Part shown: one piece after another, positions 8,024 to 17,719 of the stretch | Layout: the number at the start of each line of letters is the position of its first letter | How positions within the stretch are numbered: the stretch's first letter is position 1 | NCBI GenBank assembly: GCA_015272395.1 | Contig: JACYLQ010000036.1 | Span: 62,001-126,000 of the forward strand | Length of the DNA stretch: 64,000 bases | Direction of reading: 5' to 3' | Origin: Calothrix sp. C42_A2020_038 | GTDB taxonomy: Bacteria > Cyanobacteriota > Cyanobacteriia > Cyanobacteriales > Nostocaceae | The notes under the pieces: generated by a model | Database searches by the model: none | Told to the model about the DNA's origin: nothing | Seen by the model: only the letters and a program-made list of their open reading frames with translations | Translations under genes and position numbers: made by a program

Positions 8024-10285
8024 ATGCTGAAGAAGCTACAAAAAAAGCAAATTTCTCTGATTGCGGGTGCTGGATTGTGTGCCTTTCTAGCTGGAGCAAT
8101 AGTTTCAGCCCCAGAGATTGGCAAAAACTTTGGTAATTTATTCAAATCTGGTAAAAGTCAACCTGAACTTCTAACAGAAGCAACCAAAGCCAAATCCAGC
8201 GTATTACCTCTGGTTATACAATCCCCGCAAGAACGGACGGCAAAACTTCAGGCTATTGCCAAAGGTTCACCGTCTACCGACCGCAACCGCGCACGTTACC
8301 TTTTAGCAAGCGATTTGATTGATAGTAAGGATGCTAAAACTGCGCTCTCATATCTCGAAGGTCTGGAAAATGAATATTCACAACTGGCGCCTTACGTCAT
8401 TCTCAGACAAGCCCAAGCACATGAAATGTTAGGAGAAGATGGCAAAGCGTCAGATTTACGGCAGAGAGTTATAAAAGATTACCCGACACACCCAGCCACC
8501 CCCAAAGCACTTTACTTAGTCAGCACCAGAGAGTACCAAGATAAAGCAATTACTCAATTCCCATCACATCCGCTAACTTGGGAAATCATCAAAAAGCGCT
8601 TGAGTGAAAACCCAGACCAACCACAATTATTACTAGCATTGGCAAAACATTCATTTGACCAACCTGGTATTGTTGAATTTTTGGACAAATTGGCGAATAA
8701 CCCCAGCCTCAAGCCGGAAGAATGGGAAATTCTCGGAACTGCGTATTGGGAAAATAAAGAATTCGGAAAAGCTGCAACAGCTTATAGCAAGTCACCTCGG
8801 ACTGCCCGCAATCTTTACCGCACCGGACGCGGTTTACAAGTAGGTGGGCAACGCGAACAAGCTGCTTCTAATTACCAAGCATTAATCAAAGAATTTCCGG
8901 AAGCGCGCGAAACTGGAACCGCATTGATACGGATGGCGGAAGTTGCGCCAAATCAGAAAGATGCACTTGCATACTTAGAAAAAGTTATCAATAAATTTCC
9001 AGATAAAGCAGGCGCTGCACTGGCTAGAAAAGCAGATATTCTCAAATCACAAAACGATGCCAAAGGTGCTGAAGCTGCACGCAAATTGTTGATTGATAAA
9101 TTTGGTAACACTGAAGAAGCTGCCGAGTACCGTTGGAAAGTCGCTTTAGACAAAGCAAAAGCCAAAGACTTTAAAGCTGCTTGGCAGTGGGCTGAACCAA
9201 TTGCCACAAATAACCCCAATAGCATCTTGGCGCCGCGCGCAAGTTTTTGGGTCGGGAAATGGGCATTGCAGCTTGGTAAACAAAACGAAGCCAAGCAGGC
9301 ATTTGAGTACACTGTGAGTAATTTTCCATACTCTTATTATTCTTGGCGTTCAGCAGAACTTTTAAGTTTAAATGTTGGAAACTTCAACAATCTCAGGGAC
9401 TTAAAGCCAGAAATTATAGAGTTAGTGCGTCCTGTACCGACAGCAGGGTCAGAAACATTTAAAGAATTATACCTATTGGGGCAAGACCGTGATGCTTGGT
9501 TGCAATGGAATACTGAATTCCAAAACAAAATGCAACCAACAATAAACGAGCAGTTTACCGAAGGATTGATGCAATTGGCCAGAGGTGAAAACCTCAAAGG
9601 TATTAATACGGTTTCGACATTAGAAGACCGTGATGCACCTGAAGATTTAGAACAATATCAAACTCTCAAAAAACAGCTTATTTACTGGCAAGCTCGCTAC
9701 CCGTTCCCATATATCGATTTAATCGAAAAATGGTCAGCCCAACACAAAGTTAACCCGTTGCTTGTGACAGCGATTATCCGTCAAGAGTCGCGGTTTGAGA
9801 AAAAGGCAAAATCAATTGCAGGCGCCACCGGTTTGATGCAGGTTATGCCACCAACAGCCAAGTTCATTGCACCGCTAATCAATCAGGACATCAAGAATAT
9901 TAACCTTGAAGAACCGTCAGATAACATTATGCTGGGAACTTGGTATTTAGGGCATACCCATGACCAATATAAAGAAAACTCACTACTGGCAATTGCATCT
10001 TATAATGCCGGTCCAGGCAACGTTTCTAAATGGTTAAAAACTTTACCAAAAGAAGACCCCGACAACTTTGTCGAAAACATCCCCTTCGACGAAACCAAAA
10101 ACTATGTTCGCCAAGTCTTTGGTAACTACTGGAATTACCTGCGGTTATATAACCCTGAAATTTCACAAATAGTTGCACAATACTCTGCACAACATCCAAA
10201 ATTACCTCACGAAGGTTCCGCTGACAAACCAGCAGCAACACGAAAACCAACAGCAGCGAAACCTGTCGAAAAAACCAAACAGTAA
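8024..10285 (+). CDS. Slt-type soluble lytic murein transglycosylase with TPR-like superhelix
   Basis: This 753-residue protein cleaves the MurNAc-GlcNAc bond of peptidoglycan to give 1,6-anhydroMurNAc. A hydrophobic N-terminal helix (about 10-28) acts as an anchor or signal. Residues 60-560 are a long alpha-helical array with TPR-like units, matching the ring domain of Slt70. The C-terminal SLT domain has the catalytic Glu588 in RQESRF, then ATGLMQVMPPTA and IASYNAGPGNVSKW, all diagnostic. The tail is rich in Ala, Lys and Pro. The length is close to the family norm with an extended tail. It lies alone between two terminators and probably serves cell-wall turnover. Confidence 0.92.
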   Translation: MLKKLQKKQISLIAGAGLCAFLAGAIVSAPEIGKNFGNLFKSGKSQPELLTEATKAKSSVLPLVIQSPQERTAKLQAIAKGSPSTDRNRARYLLASDLIDSKDAKTALSYLEGLENEYSQLAPYVILRQAQAHEMLGEDGKASDLRQRVIKDYPTHPATPKALYLVSTREYQDKAITQFPSHPLTWEIIKKRLSENPDQPQLLLALAKHSFDQPGIVEFLDKLANNPSLKPEEWEILGTAYWENKEFGKAATAYSKSPRTARNLYRTGRGLQVGGQREQAASNYQALIKEFPEARETGTALIRMAEVAPNQKDALAYLEKVINKFPDKAGAALARKADILKSQNDAKGAEAARKLLIDKFGNTEEAAEYRWKVALDKAKAKDFKAAWQWAEPIATNNPNSILAPRASFWVGKWALQLGKQNEAKQAFEYTVSNFPYSYYSWRSAELLSLNVGNFNNLRDLKPEIIELVRPVPTAGSETFKELYLLGQDRDAWLQWNTEFQNKMQPTINEQFTEGLMQLARGENLKGINTVSTLEDRDAPEDLEQYQTLKKQLIYWQARYPFPYIDLIEKWSAQHKVNPLLVTAIIRQESRFEKKAKSIAGATGLMQVMPPTAKFIAPLINQDIKNINLEEPSDNIMLGTWYLGHTHDQYKENSLLAIASYNAGPGNVSKWLKTLPKEDPDNFVENIPFDETKNYVRQVFGNYWNYLRLYNPEISQIVAQYSAQHPKLPHEGSADKPAATRKPTAAKPVEKTKQ

Positions 10286-10293
10286 CAAAGCTC

Positions 10294-10322
10294 AAACCCA
10301 ATACTTTGATTATATTGGGTTT
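10294..10322. terminator. Terminator after the lytic transglycosylase gene
   Basis: AAACCCAATA-ctttgatta-TATTGGGTTT starts nine bases after the stop codon, with a T-rich 3' side. It is a plausible intrinsic terminator. Confidence 0.65.
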
Positions 10323-10393
10323 CTTTACTACATTTATAATTCCTAATGTAGTATTATGCTCCCATCATCTCAGGTGCGTTTTCCGGGGACAAG

Positions 10394-10451
10394 CACAGGA
10401 CGCTTGTGTAGTTCTGGTCAACCAGCCAAAAATTATGACACATACCACTAG
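10394..10451 (+). repeat. Dispersed repeat, copy 1 (TGTGTAGTTCTGGTCAAC...)
   Basis: This intergenic stretch shares TGTGTAGTTCTGGTCAAC, a one-base variant, AGCCAAAA and a CCACTAG end with 59220-59282, on the same strand. The left part holds a short CACAGG/CTTGTG inverted repeat. It looks like a small non-coding dispersed element; its function is unknown. Confidence 0.6.
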
Positions 10452-10586
10452 CTTTCGGCACCAGTTAATAATTTTATCTCTATGAAGATTATAGATAAGA
10501 ATATTTTATAAGTGCTTTATGAAGTTTTTACTTAGCTGCGGGAACCCTATTTAAGGAAGCGATAGTATGCAGCACAAGGTGGGAAT

Positions 10587-13500
10587 ATGCCTTTATCCTT
10601 AAATGTCCCAGGTTATGATATTACTGAAGTAATTTATGAAGCTGATAAAACAACAGTATATCGAGCAAAAGCACAGAAAACGAAGAAATCTGTGATTTTG
10701 AAGGTTATAAAGGCTGAATCTCCCAGTTTAGAGCAGATTAATCGTTTAAAACACGAGTTTGAAATAACTGAGAATTTGGAGTTAGAAGGAACTGTTACAG
10801 TTTATGGGTTGGAAACCCATCAAAATCACCTTGTATTGGTGACAGAGGATTTTGGGGGTGTAAGTCTCAAAAACTTTCTTTCTAAAAATGTAGTATCGCT
10901 TGAAACTTTTCTGATTATAGCTATACAGTTAGCAAAGTCTTTAGCTTGCTTACATGCTCAATGCATAATCCATAAAGACATTAAACCAAGTAATATCATT
11001 GTTAATCCACGAACACTGCAAGTTAAAATTACCGATTTTAGTATTGCTTCAAGGTTAGTCCAGGATACTGAATTTGGAGATGCGACTAAACTTGAAGGGA
11101 CGCTTTCGTATATGTCACCAGAACAAACTGGACGGATAAACCGTAAAGTTGATTACCGTACTGATTTATATTCTTTGGGTATAACTTTTTATGAAGTTTT
11201 AACAGGAAAACTGCCATTTATTAGTAATGACCCATTAGAAATTGTATATGGACATATTGCTATAGAGCCAACGCCAATTCAAGAATTACATCAAGAAATT
11301 CCAGAAGCTCTTGCAAACATTATTACTAAGCTCATATCAAAAGAACCAGATTCTCGCTATCAAAGTGCATCGGAGTTATTGGTTGATCTACAGCAATGTT
11401 TAGATGATTTGAAAAATACGGGTATACTGGAAAATTGTCTTTTGGGGAACAATAGTAATATTTCGCAACCTGGTATTCCTCAAAAAGTTTATGGATGTGA
11501 GCAACTGACCAACACAACATCGAGTACTACTAGTAAAGAAGTTTTAGACTTAGCTACTGTTATTAGAGCTTCACAAGCAATCTCAAGCGAAATCGTTCTT
11601 GATAAATTACTGCTTAATCTGCTACATATTATTATCGAAAATGCTTCCGCTCAAAAAGGTTGTATTATTCTTGAACGTAATCAAGAGTTATTTATCGAAG
11701 TTGCTGATATCACTCAAGACACATCAGTTATACATCTCCAATCAACACCCGTTAATGCCAGCTGTGATATTCCCATAACTGTTATTGATTATGTTGCTAA
11801 ACATAAAAAACCATTGGTACTAAATGATGCTAGTCAAGAAGGTATTCAGACAGACTATTATATACTTAACAACAGACCCAAATCTATTTTGTGTACACCC
11901 ATTCTCTACCAAGGTAAATTCATTGGTTTAGTCTATTTAGAAAATAACTTAATTACAGGCGCCTTTGACCAACAACGGTTGCAAATTATTCAGGTTCTCA
12001 CTTCACAAGCAGCTATCGCAATTGAAAACGCACGTTTATTTAGCGCAGAACAAGAAAAATCTCAGCAACTGACTGAATTATTAAAACAGCTAGCACAGAA
12101 AGAAGAACAATACCGTAGTATTTTTGAAAGTACAATCGACGGATTAGCAATATACGATTTGGAAGAAAATAAATACCTTGCTGTCAACCCTGCACTTTGT
12201 CAAATTTACGGTTATCAAGCTTCCGAATGGTCGGATATTCAACCTTTAGATTTTATCCACCCAGATTCACAGCATGTGTTTACTAAATATCTAGATTTAG
12301 TTAATGCTGGTAAAGAATTTTACTGTGAAGCTAAAGTAATTCGTAAAGATGGAACTTTGATAGATGTTGAAGTTAAGGCAAACCCTTTCTGCTATAACGG
12401 TAGAGCGTGTGCATTATCGATATCGCGCGATATCACAGACCGTAAGCGCGCGAACAAAGCCGCAATCGAAAATGAAAATCGCTATCGCAATTTAGTCGAA
12501 ACATCGCAGGATATGATCTGGTCGCTGGATGCTTCTGGATACTTTACATTTGTAAATTCAGCCGTTCGTCACATTCTCGGTTACGAACCAGAAGAAATGA
12601 TAGGTCGTGTATTTACAGATTTTGAACCAGAAGACCAGCGCGCACAAGATATGGTAAGATACCAGCAACTTTTGGCAGGAGAACCATATATCAAATACGA
12701 AACAAGGTACATCGATAAAAAAGGCAATACAATTCACCTTGCCTTCAACGCCAAAGTTTTACGCGACCATGAGGGAAATTTTATCGGTACCACAGGTACA
12801 GCAACTGACATCACGCAACGTAAGCACTCAGAAAACTTGCTGAAAAAGAGCGAACAGTTTTTACGCAGCATTTATGACGGTGTTAGTCATCTGATATTTG
12901 TTAATGACATCGGTGACGATGGAGAAGTATACAACGTAAGTTGGAATAAGACTCTACAAGAAGCATCTGGTCTTAAAAGTGAAGATATTAATGGTAAAAC
13001 TTTGCAAGAAATATTTGGTGAAGTTGAAGGAAGTCTTATGTCTCAACGTCTGATGCAATGCGTGAAGTCAGGAAAAACGCTAACATACGAAGAATATGTT
13101 CCCCTAGCTGGTCAATATAGATGGTTCTTGTCAACTGTTAACCCACTTCACGATGAAACAGGCAAAGTTTACAGATTGATTGGAACAACATTAGATATTA
13201 CTGACCGAAAACGTGCGGAAGCTGAATTGCGACAAAAAGAAGAACAATACCGTAGTATTTTTGAAGCTGTCACTGATGGTATTGGTGTTTTTGACCTTGA
13301 AACAGGAGAATTACTTGATGCTAATCCTGCATACTATACAATGCATGGGTATACACGTGATGAATTTCTACAGTTAAGCCCTACTGAGTACATACATCCA
13401 AACTCTTATGAGTTGTTTGTTGAGTTTATCAATACAACTAAATCTGGCAAACTATTTAGTTGTCAAGCGACAGATGTTCGCAAAGACAGAACATTACTAG

Positions 13501-14492
13501 ACATTGAAGTTAAGGGTATACCATATGATTTAAATGGTAGAGCATGTGTTTTAGCAGTAGTCCAAGATATTTCCGAACGCAAACGGGTGCTAAAAGAACT
13601 TTCACAACGCTCTTCTGAACTTGAGCAAACTTTACTAAAACTACAACGCACCCAGTCTCAACTTGTGCAGACTGAAAAAATCTCCCAACTTGGGCAACTT
13701 GTTGCAGGTGTTGCTCACGAAGTGAATAACCCTGTTAGCTTTATTAACGGTAACTTAATCCACGCAAAACAATATATTGATGACCTAATTAATATAGTCA
13801 ATTTATATCAAGAAAAATTCCCGAACCCTGGTAAAGATATTGAAACCGAGATAGAAAATGTTGACCTTAACTTTATAATTGAAGACCTACCTAAACTAAT
13901 TATTTCAATGAAACTAGGTACTGACCGTATCCGTGATATTATGCAATCCTTGCGTAATTTTTCGCGCTCAGATACAGGTGAAAAGTCAGATATCAACATC
14001 CACCAAAGTATTGACACAACTTTGATTGTTTTGTCACATCGTTTGAAAGCACAACCTGAACGCCCAGCGATTCAAATTATTAAAGAGTATGGGAAACTAC
14101 CATTAGTAAAATGTTTTGCTGGTCAAATTAATCAAGTTTTTATGAACTTATTGGCTAATGCTATTGATGCTTTAGATGAATCCAACAAAAACAAAACTTT
14201 TGTGGAAATAGAAAGAAATCCCAACCAAATTAAGATAACTACTCAACTCGTAGATGATTCTACACCTTATATTCAAATTCGCATTGCTGATAATGGTCAA
14301 GGAATGACCGAACAAGTGCGTCAAAAATTGTTTGATGCATTTTTCACAACTAAACCTGAAGGTAAAGGAACAGGTTTAGGATTATCAATCAGCTACCAAA
14401 TTATTACCGAAGTTCATGGTGGAACATTAGAATGTTTTTCATCTCTGGGAAAAGGCGCCGAATTTGTGATTCAACTTCCGTTACTCAAATAA
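10587..14492 (+). CDS. Hybrid Ser/Thr kinase-GAF-PAS-histidine kinase
   Basis: The 1301-residue protein starts with a eukaryote-type kinase domain (about 1-280) with HKDIKPSN in the catalytic loop and DFS in place of DFG; the glycine loop is degenerate (YEADKTTVY). A GAF domain follows (about 325-490), then four PAS/PAC units (about 510-1000, each ending in DITDRKR/DISERKR-type PAC signatures) and a histidine kinase core. The core has the H-box GVAHEVNNP, the N-box NLLANAIDAL, and the G boxes IADNGQGM and GKGTGLGLS. It should be a cytosolic multi-input sensor kinase, as no membrane helices are evident. Unlike the common cyanobacterial multi-kinases, no AAA/ATPase segment with a Walker A motif is visible between the kinase and GAF domains. 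No response regulator gene is adjacent. Confidence 0.92.
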   Translation: MPLSLNVPGYDITEVIYEADKTTVYRAKAQKTKKSVILKVIKAESPSLEQINRLKHEFEITENLELEGTVTVYGLETHQNHLVLVTEDFGGVSLKNFLSKNVVSLETFLIIAIQLAKSLACLHAQCIIHKDIKPSNIIVNPRTLQVKITDFSIASRLVQDTEFGDATKLEGTLSYMSPEQTGRINRKVDYRTDLYSLGITFYEVLTGKLPFISNDPLEIVYGHIAIEPTPIQELHQEIPEALANIITKLISKEPDSRYQSASELLVDLQQCLDDLKNTGILENCLLGNNSNISQPGIPQKVYGCEQLTNTTSSTTSKEVLDLATVIRASQAISSEIVLDKLLLNLLHIIIENASAQKGCIILERNQELFIEVADITQDTSVIHLQSTPVNASCDIPITVIDYVAKHKKPLVLNDASQEGIQTDYYILNNRPKSILCTPILYQGKFIGLVYLENNLITGAFDQQRLQIIQVLTSQAAIAIENARLFSAEQEKSQQLTELLKQLAQKEEQYRSIFESTIDGLAIYDLEENKYLAVNPALCQIYGYQASEWSDIQPLDFIHPDSQHVFTKYLDLVNAGKEFYCEAKVIRKDGTLIDVEVKANPFCYNGRACALSISRDITDRKRANKAAIENENRYRNLVETSQDMIWSLDASGYFTFVNSAVRHILGYEPEEMIGRVFTDFEPEDQRAQDMVRYQQLLAGEPYIKYETRYIDKKGNTIHLAFNAKVLRDHEGNFIGTTGTATDITQRKHSENLLKKSEQFLRSIYDGVSHLIFVNDIGDDGEVYNVSWNKTLQEASGLKSEDINGKTLQEIFGEVEGSLMSQRLMQCVKSGKTLTYEEYVPLAGQYRWFLSTVNPLHDETGKVYRLIGTTLDITDRKRAEAELRQKEEQYRSIFEAVTDGIGVFDLETGELLDANPAYYTMHGYTRDEFLQLSPTEYIHPNSYELFVEFINTTKSGKLFSCQATDVRKDRTLLDIEVKGIPYDLNGRACVLAVVQDISERKRVLKELSQRSSELEQTLLKLQRTQSQLVQTEKISQLGQLVAGVAHEVNNPVSFINGNLIHAKQYIDDLINIVNLYQEKFPNPGKDIETEIENVDLNFIIEDLPKLIISMKLGTDRIRDIMQSLRNFSRSDTGEKSDINIHQSIDTTLIVLSHRLKAQPERPAIQIIKEYGKLPLVKCFAGQINQVFMNLLANAIDALDESNKNKTFVEIERNPNQIKITTQLVDDSTPYIQIRIADNGQGMTEQVRQKLFDAFFTTKPEGKGTGLGLSISYQIITEVHGGTLECFSSLGKGAEFVIQLPLLK

Positions 14493-14494
14493 TA

Positions 14495-14539
14495 ATGCCT
14501 CTGCGATAAGAAAGAAAATTCATACTACCACAGAGGCAT
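14495..14539. terminator. Bidirectional terminator between the hybrid kinase gene and leuA
   Basis: ATGCCTCTG and CAGAGGCAT form a 9-base stem around a 27-base loop between two convergent genes. It begins three bases after the stop of the plus-strand gene and ends 13 bases before the leuA stop. Confidence 0.55.
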
Positions 14540-14552
14540 AGAAAATATAGAG

Positions 14553-16151
14553 TTAAGAAGCTAATTGCGGAGAAATTTTTTGCTGCTGCTGATTAAATGC
14601 ATACAATCTATTCAGCGCATTTACGTATGCTTGTGCCGATGCCACAATAATATCGGTATTTGCAGCGTGACCAGAAAATACTCGTCCTTCATGTTGTAAG
14701 CGAATCGTTACTTCTCCCAGCGCGTCAATTCCTGCTGTAACTGATTGCACAGAAAACTCTATTAATTGATTAGGCACATTCGCAACGCGGTTGATGGCTT
14801 TGTAAATTGCATCTACAGGACCTGTACCAATTGCTGCATCGGTCAATTCTTGACCATCTGGGTTACGTAATGTGATAGTTGCTGTCGGACGCGCGTGGTC
14901 TCCACATGATACTTGAACTAATTCTAATTTGAACAAATCAGCAGCTTGTTGAATTTCATCGTTAACCAGCGCTTCTAAGTCCCAGTCAGTAATTTCTTTC
15001 TTTTTGTCAGCAACTTCTTTAAACCGAACAAATGCTCTATTTAAGTCTGTCTCTGATAGTTCATAACCCAATTCCTTCAACCGAGTTCTAACAGCATTTC
15101 GCCCAGAATGTTTGCCTAAAACAATTTGGTTTTGGGTTAAACCGATTAACTGAGCATCCATAATTTCGTAGGTAAGTTTATTTTTTAAAACTCCATCTTG
15201 ATGAATTCCTGACTCGTGAGCAAAAGCATTGGCGCCAACAATGGCTTTATTTGGTTGAACTAACATTCCAGTGAGACTAGATACTAAACGGGATGTTTTA
15301 TAAATTTGGTGTGTATCTATGTTTGTGAGTGGAGCTTCTGAGTCAGATGGTCTGCCAAAAAATGGGTTGAAATATTGCCGACGTACATGTAGTGCCATCA
15401 CTAATTCTTCTAAAGCTGCATTACCCGCACGCTCACCAATTCCATTGATGGTGCATTCAAGCTGACGGGCACCATTTTTAACAGCTTCCAAAAAGTTAGC
15501 AACAGCTAAACCCAAGTCATTATGTCCATGAACTGAAATAATCGCTTTGTCAATGTTAGGAACATTTTCTTTAATCCCTTTGATTAATGCCCCAAACTCA
15601 CTGGGTGTAGTATAACCAACTGTATCGGGAATATTAACAGTTGTAGCGCCAGCATTTATAACTTTTTCTAATACTTCATACAGAAATTGTGGGTCTGAAC
15701 GCCCAGCGTCTTCGGGTGAAAATTCTACGTCATTGGTGAAAGATTTAGCGAACGACACCATTTCTTCAGCGACTGCCAAAACTTCGCTTCTCGTTTTTTT
15801 CAATTTGTATTCAAGGTGAATGTCGGAAGTCGCAATAAAAGTATGAATTCTTCCTTTCGCTGCTGGTTTAATTGCTTCGGCTGCTGCCTTGATATCATCA
15901 TGCCGTGCGCGCGCTAAACTACAAATCACAGGTCCATCTAGAGTACCTACAGTTTGGGCTATTTTACTAACTGCCGCAAAGTCTCCAGGACTTGCAAATG
16001 CAAAACCTGCTTCGATCACATCCACACCAAGACGTGCTAACTGCTTGGCGATAACTAACTTCTCGTCAATGTTGAGTGTGGCGCCTGGAGATTGCTCACC
16101 GTCGCGGAGTGTAGTATCAAAGATAATGATTCGATCTTCTCGTATATTCAT
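14553..16151 (-). CDS. leuA: 2-isopropylmalate synthase
   Basis: LeuA condenses acetyl-CoA with 2-ketoisovalerate, the first committed step of leucine synthesis. The 532-residue length fits the long form with a C-terminal leucine-binding regulatory domain (about 390-520). The catalytic TIM barrel shows [13 protein letters not shown] (about 10-22), the metal-binding VHGHNDLG (about 207) and NGIGERAGN (about 238), followed by HESGIHQDG. The start at MNIREDR is the normal one for cyanobacterial LeuA. The gene is on its own, convergent with the hybrid kinase gene. Confidence 0.97.
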   Translation of the reverse strand: MNIREDRIIIFDTTLRDGEQSPGATLNIDEKLVIAKQLARLGVDVIEAGFAFASPGDFAAVSKIAQTVGTLDGPVICSLARARHDDIKAAAEAIKPAAKGRIHTFIATSDIHLEYKLKKTRSEVLAVAEEMVSFAKSFTNDVEFSPEDAGRSDPQFLYEVLEKVINAGATTVNIPDTVGYTTPSEFGALIKGIKENVPNIDKAIISVHGHNDLGLAVANFLEAVKNGARQLECTINGIGERAGNAALEELVMALHVRRQYFNPFFGRPSDSEAPLTNIDTHQIYKTSRLVSSLTGMLVQPNKAIVGANAFAHESGIHQDGVLKNKLTYEIMDAQLIGLTQNQIVLGKHSGRNAVRTRLKELGYELSETDLNRAFVRFKEVADKKKEITDWDLEALVNDEIQQAADLFKLELVQVSCGDHARPTATITLRNPDGQELTDAAIGTGPVDAIYKAINRVANVPNQLIEFSVQSVTAGIDALGEVTIRLQHEGRVFSGHAANTDIIVASAQAYVNALNRLYAFNQQQQKISPQLAS

Positions 16152-16236
16152 TTTGGTAACTTGATTAGTTTTTAGTAGCTACAAATATCTTCAACTTTAC
16201 ATTTATAAGTTTTAATATTGTTAAAAAATACTAAGG

Positions 16237-16761
16237 TTAAGGTCCTTCAGTTTTTTCGATAACATCGCGAATATCGTTTAAATCTATATATCTATCAGTA
16301 GCATTACGTAACTCTCGTGCTATCATTCCTTCTGTTGATACAACTGTTATATGAGTGTTTTTTGAACGTAATAATTCAATTGCTCTCTCAAAATCACCAT
16401 CACCACTAAATAAAACAACCCGGTCATATTGATCTACAGTATTAAACATATCTACAACAATTTCTATATCCAAATTAGCTTTTTGTGAGTATCGACCTGA
16501 TGTATCATCATAATATTCTTTCAAAATTTTAGTTCTAACAGTATAACCTAAGCTAATCAAAGCATCTCGAAAACCTCTTTGGTCTTGTGGGTCTTTTAGA
16601 CCAGTGTACCAGAATGCATTAATTAGCGTTGTTTCAGACTGTTCGTATTTAAAGTATTCTAGTACTCGTCGCGGGTCGAAAAACCAGCCATTTTTTTGTT
16701 GAGCGTAAAACATATTGTTTCCGTCTACAAAAATAGACAGACGATTCATAGTAGTACCCAT
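16237..16761 (-). CDS. LabA-like NYN-domain protein
   Basis: This NYN/PIN-fold protein of 174 residues has the acidic motifs FVDGNNM (near the start), NLDIEIVVDMFN and LFSGDGDFERAIELL, which form the metal-binding nuclease-like site. The family includes LabA, which acts in negative feedback of the KaiC clock output in cyanobacteria, and DUF88 RNases. The nearest role is probably RNA cleavage or clock-linked control, but the two cannot be separated here. I chose the ATG at 16761, which has a TAGGTG sequence about 8 bases upstream; a GTG at 16773 would add four residues. Most of the upstream kilobase is non-coding. Confidence 0.82.
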   Translation of the reverse strand: MGTTMNRLSIFVDGNNMFYAQQKNGWFFDPRRVLEYFKYEQSETTLINAFWYTGLKDPQDQRGFRDALISLGYTVRTKILKEYYDDTSGRYSQKANLDIEIVVDMFNTVDQYDRVVLFSGDGDFERAIELLRSKNTHITVVSTEGMIARELRNATDRYIDLNDIRDVIEKTEGP

Positions 16762-17719
16762 AGAAAATAACACCTATATATATAGAATAAGAATTTAGAT
16801 TAAACAATAGGTAAGAGCAATTTAAACTGATTAATTTGCTATTATCTATAAAGATAGTTGACATGTATAGCTTTTACCTTGCATACTCCAAACAATAAAA
16901 GTTTAAAAATTTATACAGTACTGCCCTTGAGGTTTAGATTTTTACCCAGGTAGATGGATATACGCTGCCTACAATTGCAATCTACCAATAAATTAGACTT
17001 AATAACAGCATTAAATACTGTATATCAATCCAGTTTACTCCTAAAGAGGTATGAAATTAGCAATTGCAAGAGTAGTAACTTACGCCCCCTTTTGATCTCT
17101 ATTGTCTTGGATGACACATAAAAAGAGTATCTTGCTTAAATGAATTTGACACTTTCATGTTTTGCAAGGATTGCATGTGATTATGAACTTTTTATGCATT
17201 GAGAACATGTATTAACAATTTTGCTCGAGCGATGGTTGCAAGTAGCAAAACTAGTTGAAGACAGATTTAGCTATCCGTACCTACACCATCTATTGTTCCC
17301 AAGATTGGTGAAAAATTCTCCACACCCAACTTTCTCGCTCGTTTTTGAGCAATGACAGTTAGTTTGGCTTTATCAGTGAGACTTTATGCAGTTTTTAGCC
17401 AAAAGGATATAAGTGCCGTGACAAATCGCCACCTTCAGTTTTGCTTTGGGTGTATCTCGCCACAACCAGTACATCTGTGAAACAATAAGTTTTATAAATA
17501 AGATTTGCATTTATACAACCGGCATCAGCAGTCACAAATTCCCCGCAAAAGCGATTGAGGACTGTACGGCTTTCACAAACTGGGGTAAACTAGGTGGTTT
17601 ATATTGGTATAAATTATAAATGGATAAGATAATCATATAAGTATAATTTCCAGTTTTTGGTTTTTATAGCGTGTGTAAATAAATAAGGAAACTTACGTAA
17701 ATCAATTAGATATTACGAT
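16762..17719. other. Long gene-poor gap (about 960 bases)
   Basis: I find no intact gene on either strand. On the minus strand, roughly 17590-17380, about 65 codons stay open (containing ARYTQSKTEGGDLSRHLYPFG) but there is no usable start codon, so it may be a gene remnant. The rest is AT-rich. It should hold the promoters of the LabA-like gene and the CHASE2-kinase gene. Confidence 0.4.

Noticed and set aside
17280-17590. A transposase or other gene in the long gap before the CHASE2-kinase gene
   Set aside because: Minus-strand frames give short protein-like stretches, but none has a start codon, a recognisable motif or continuity between frames.
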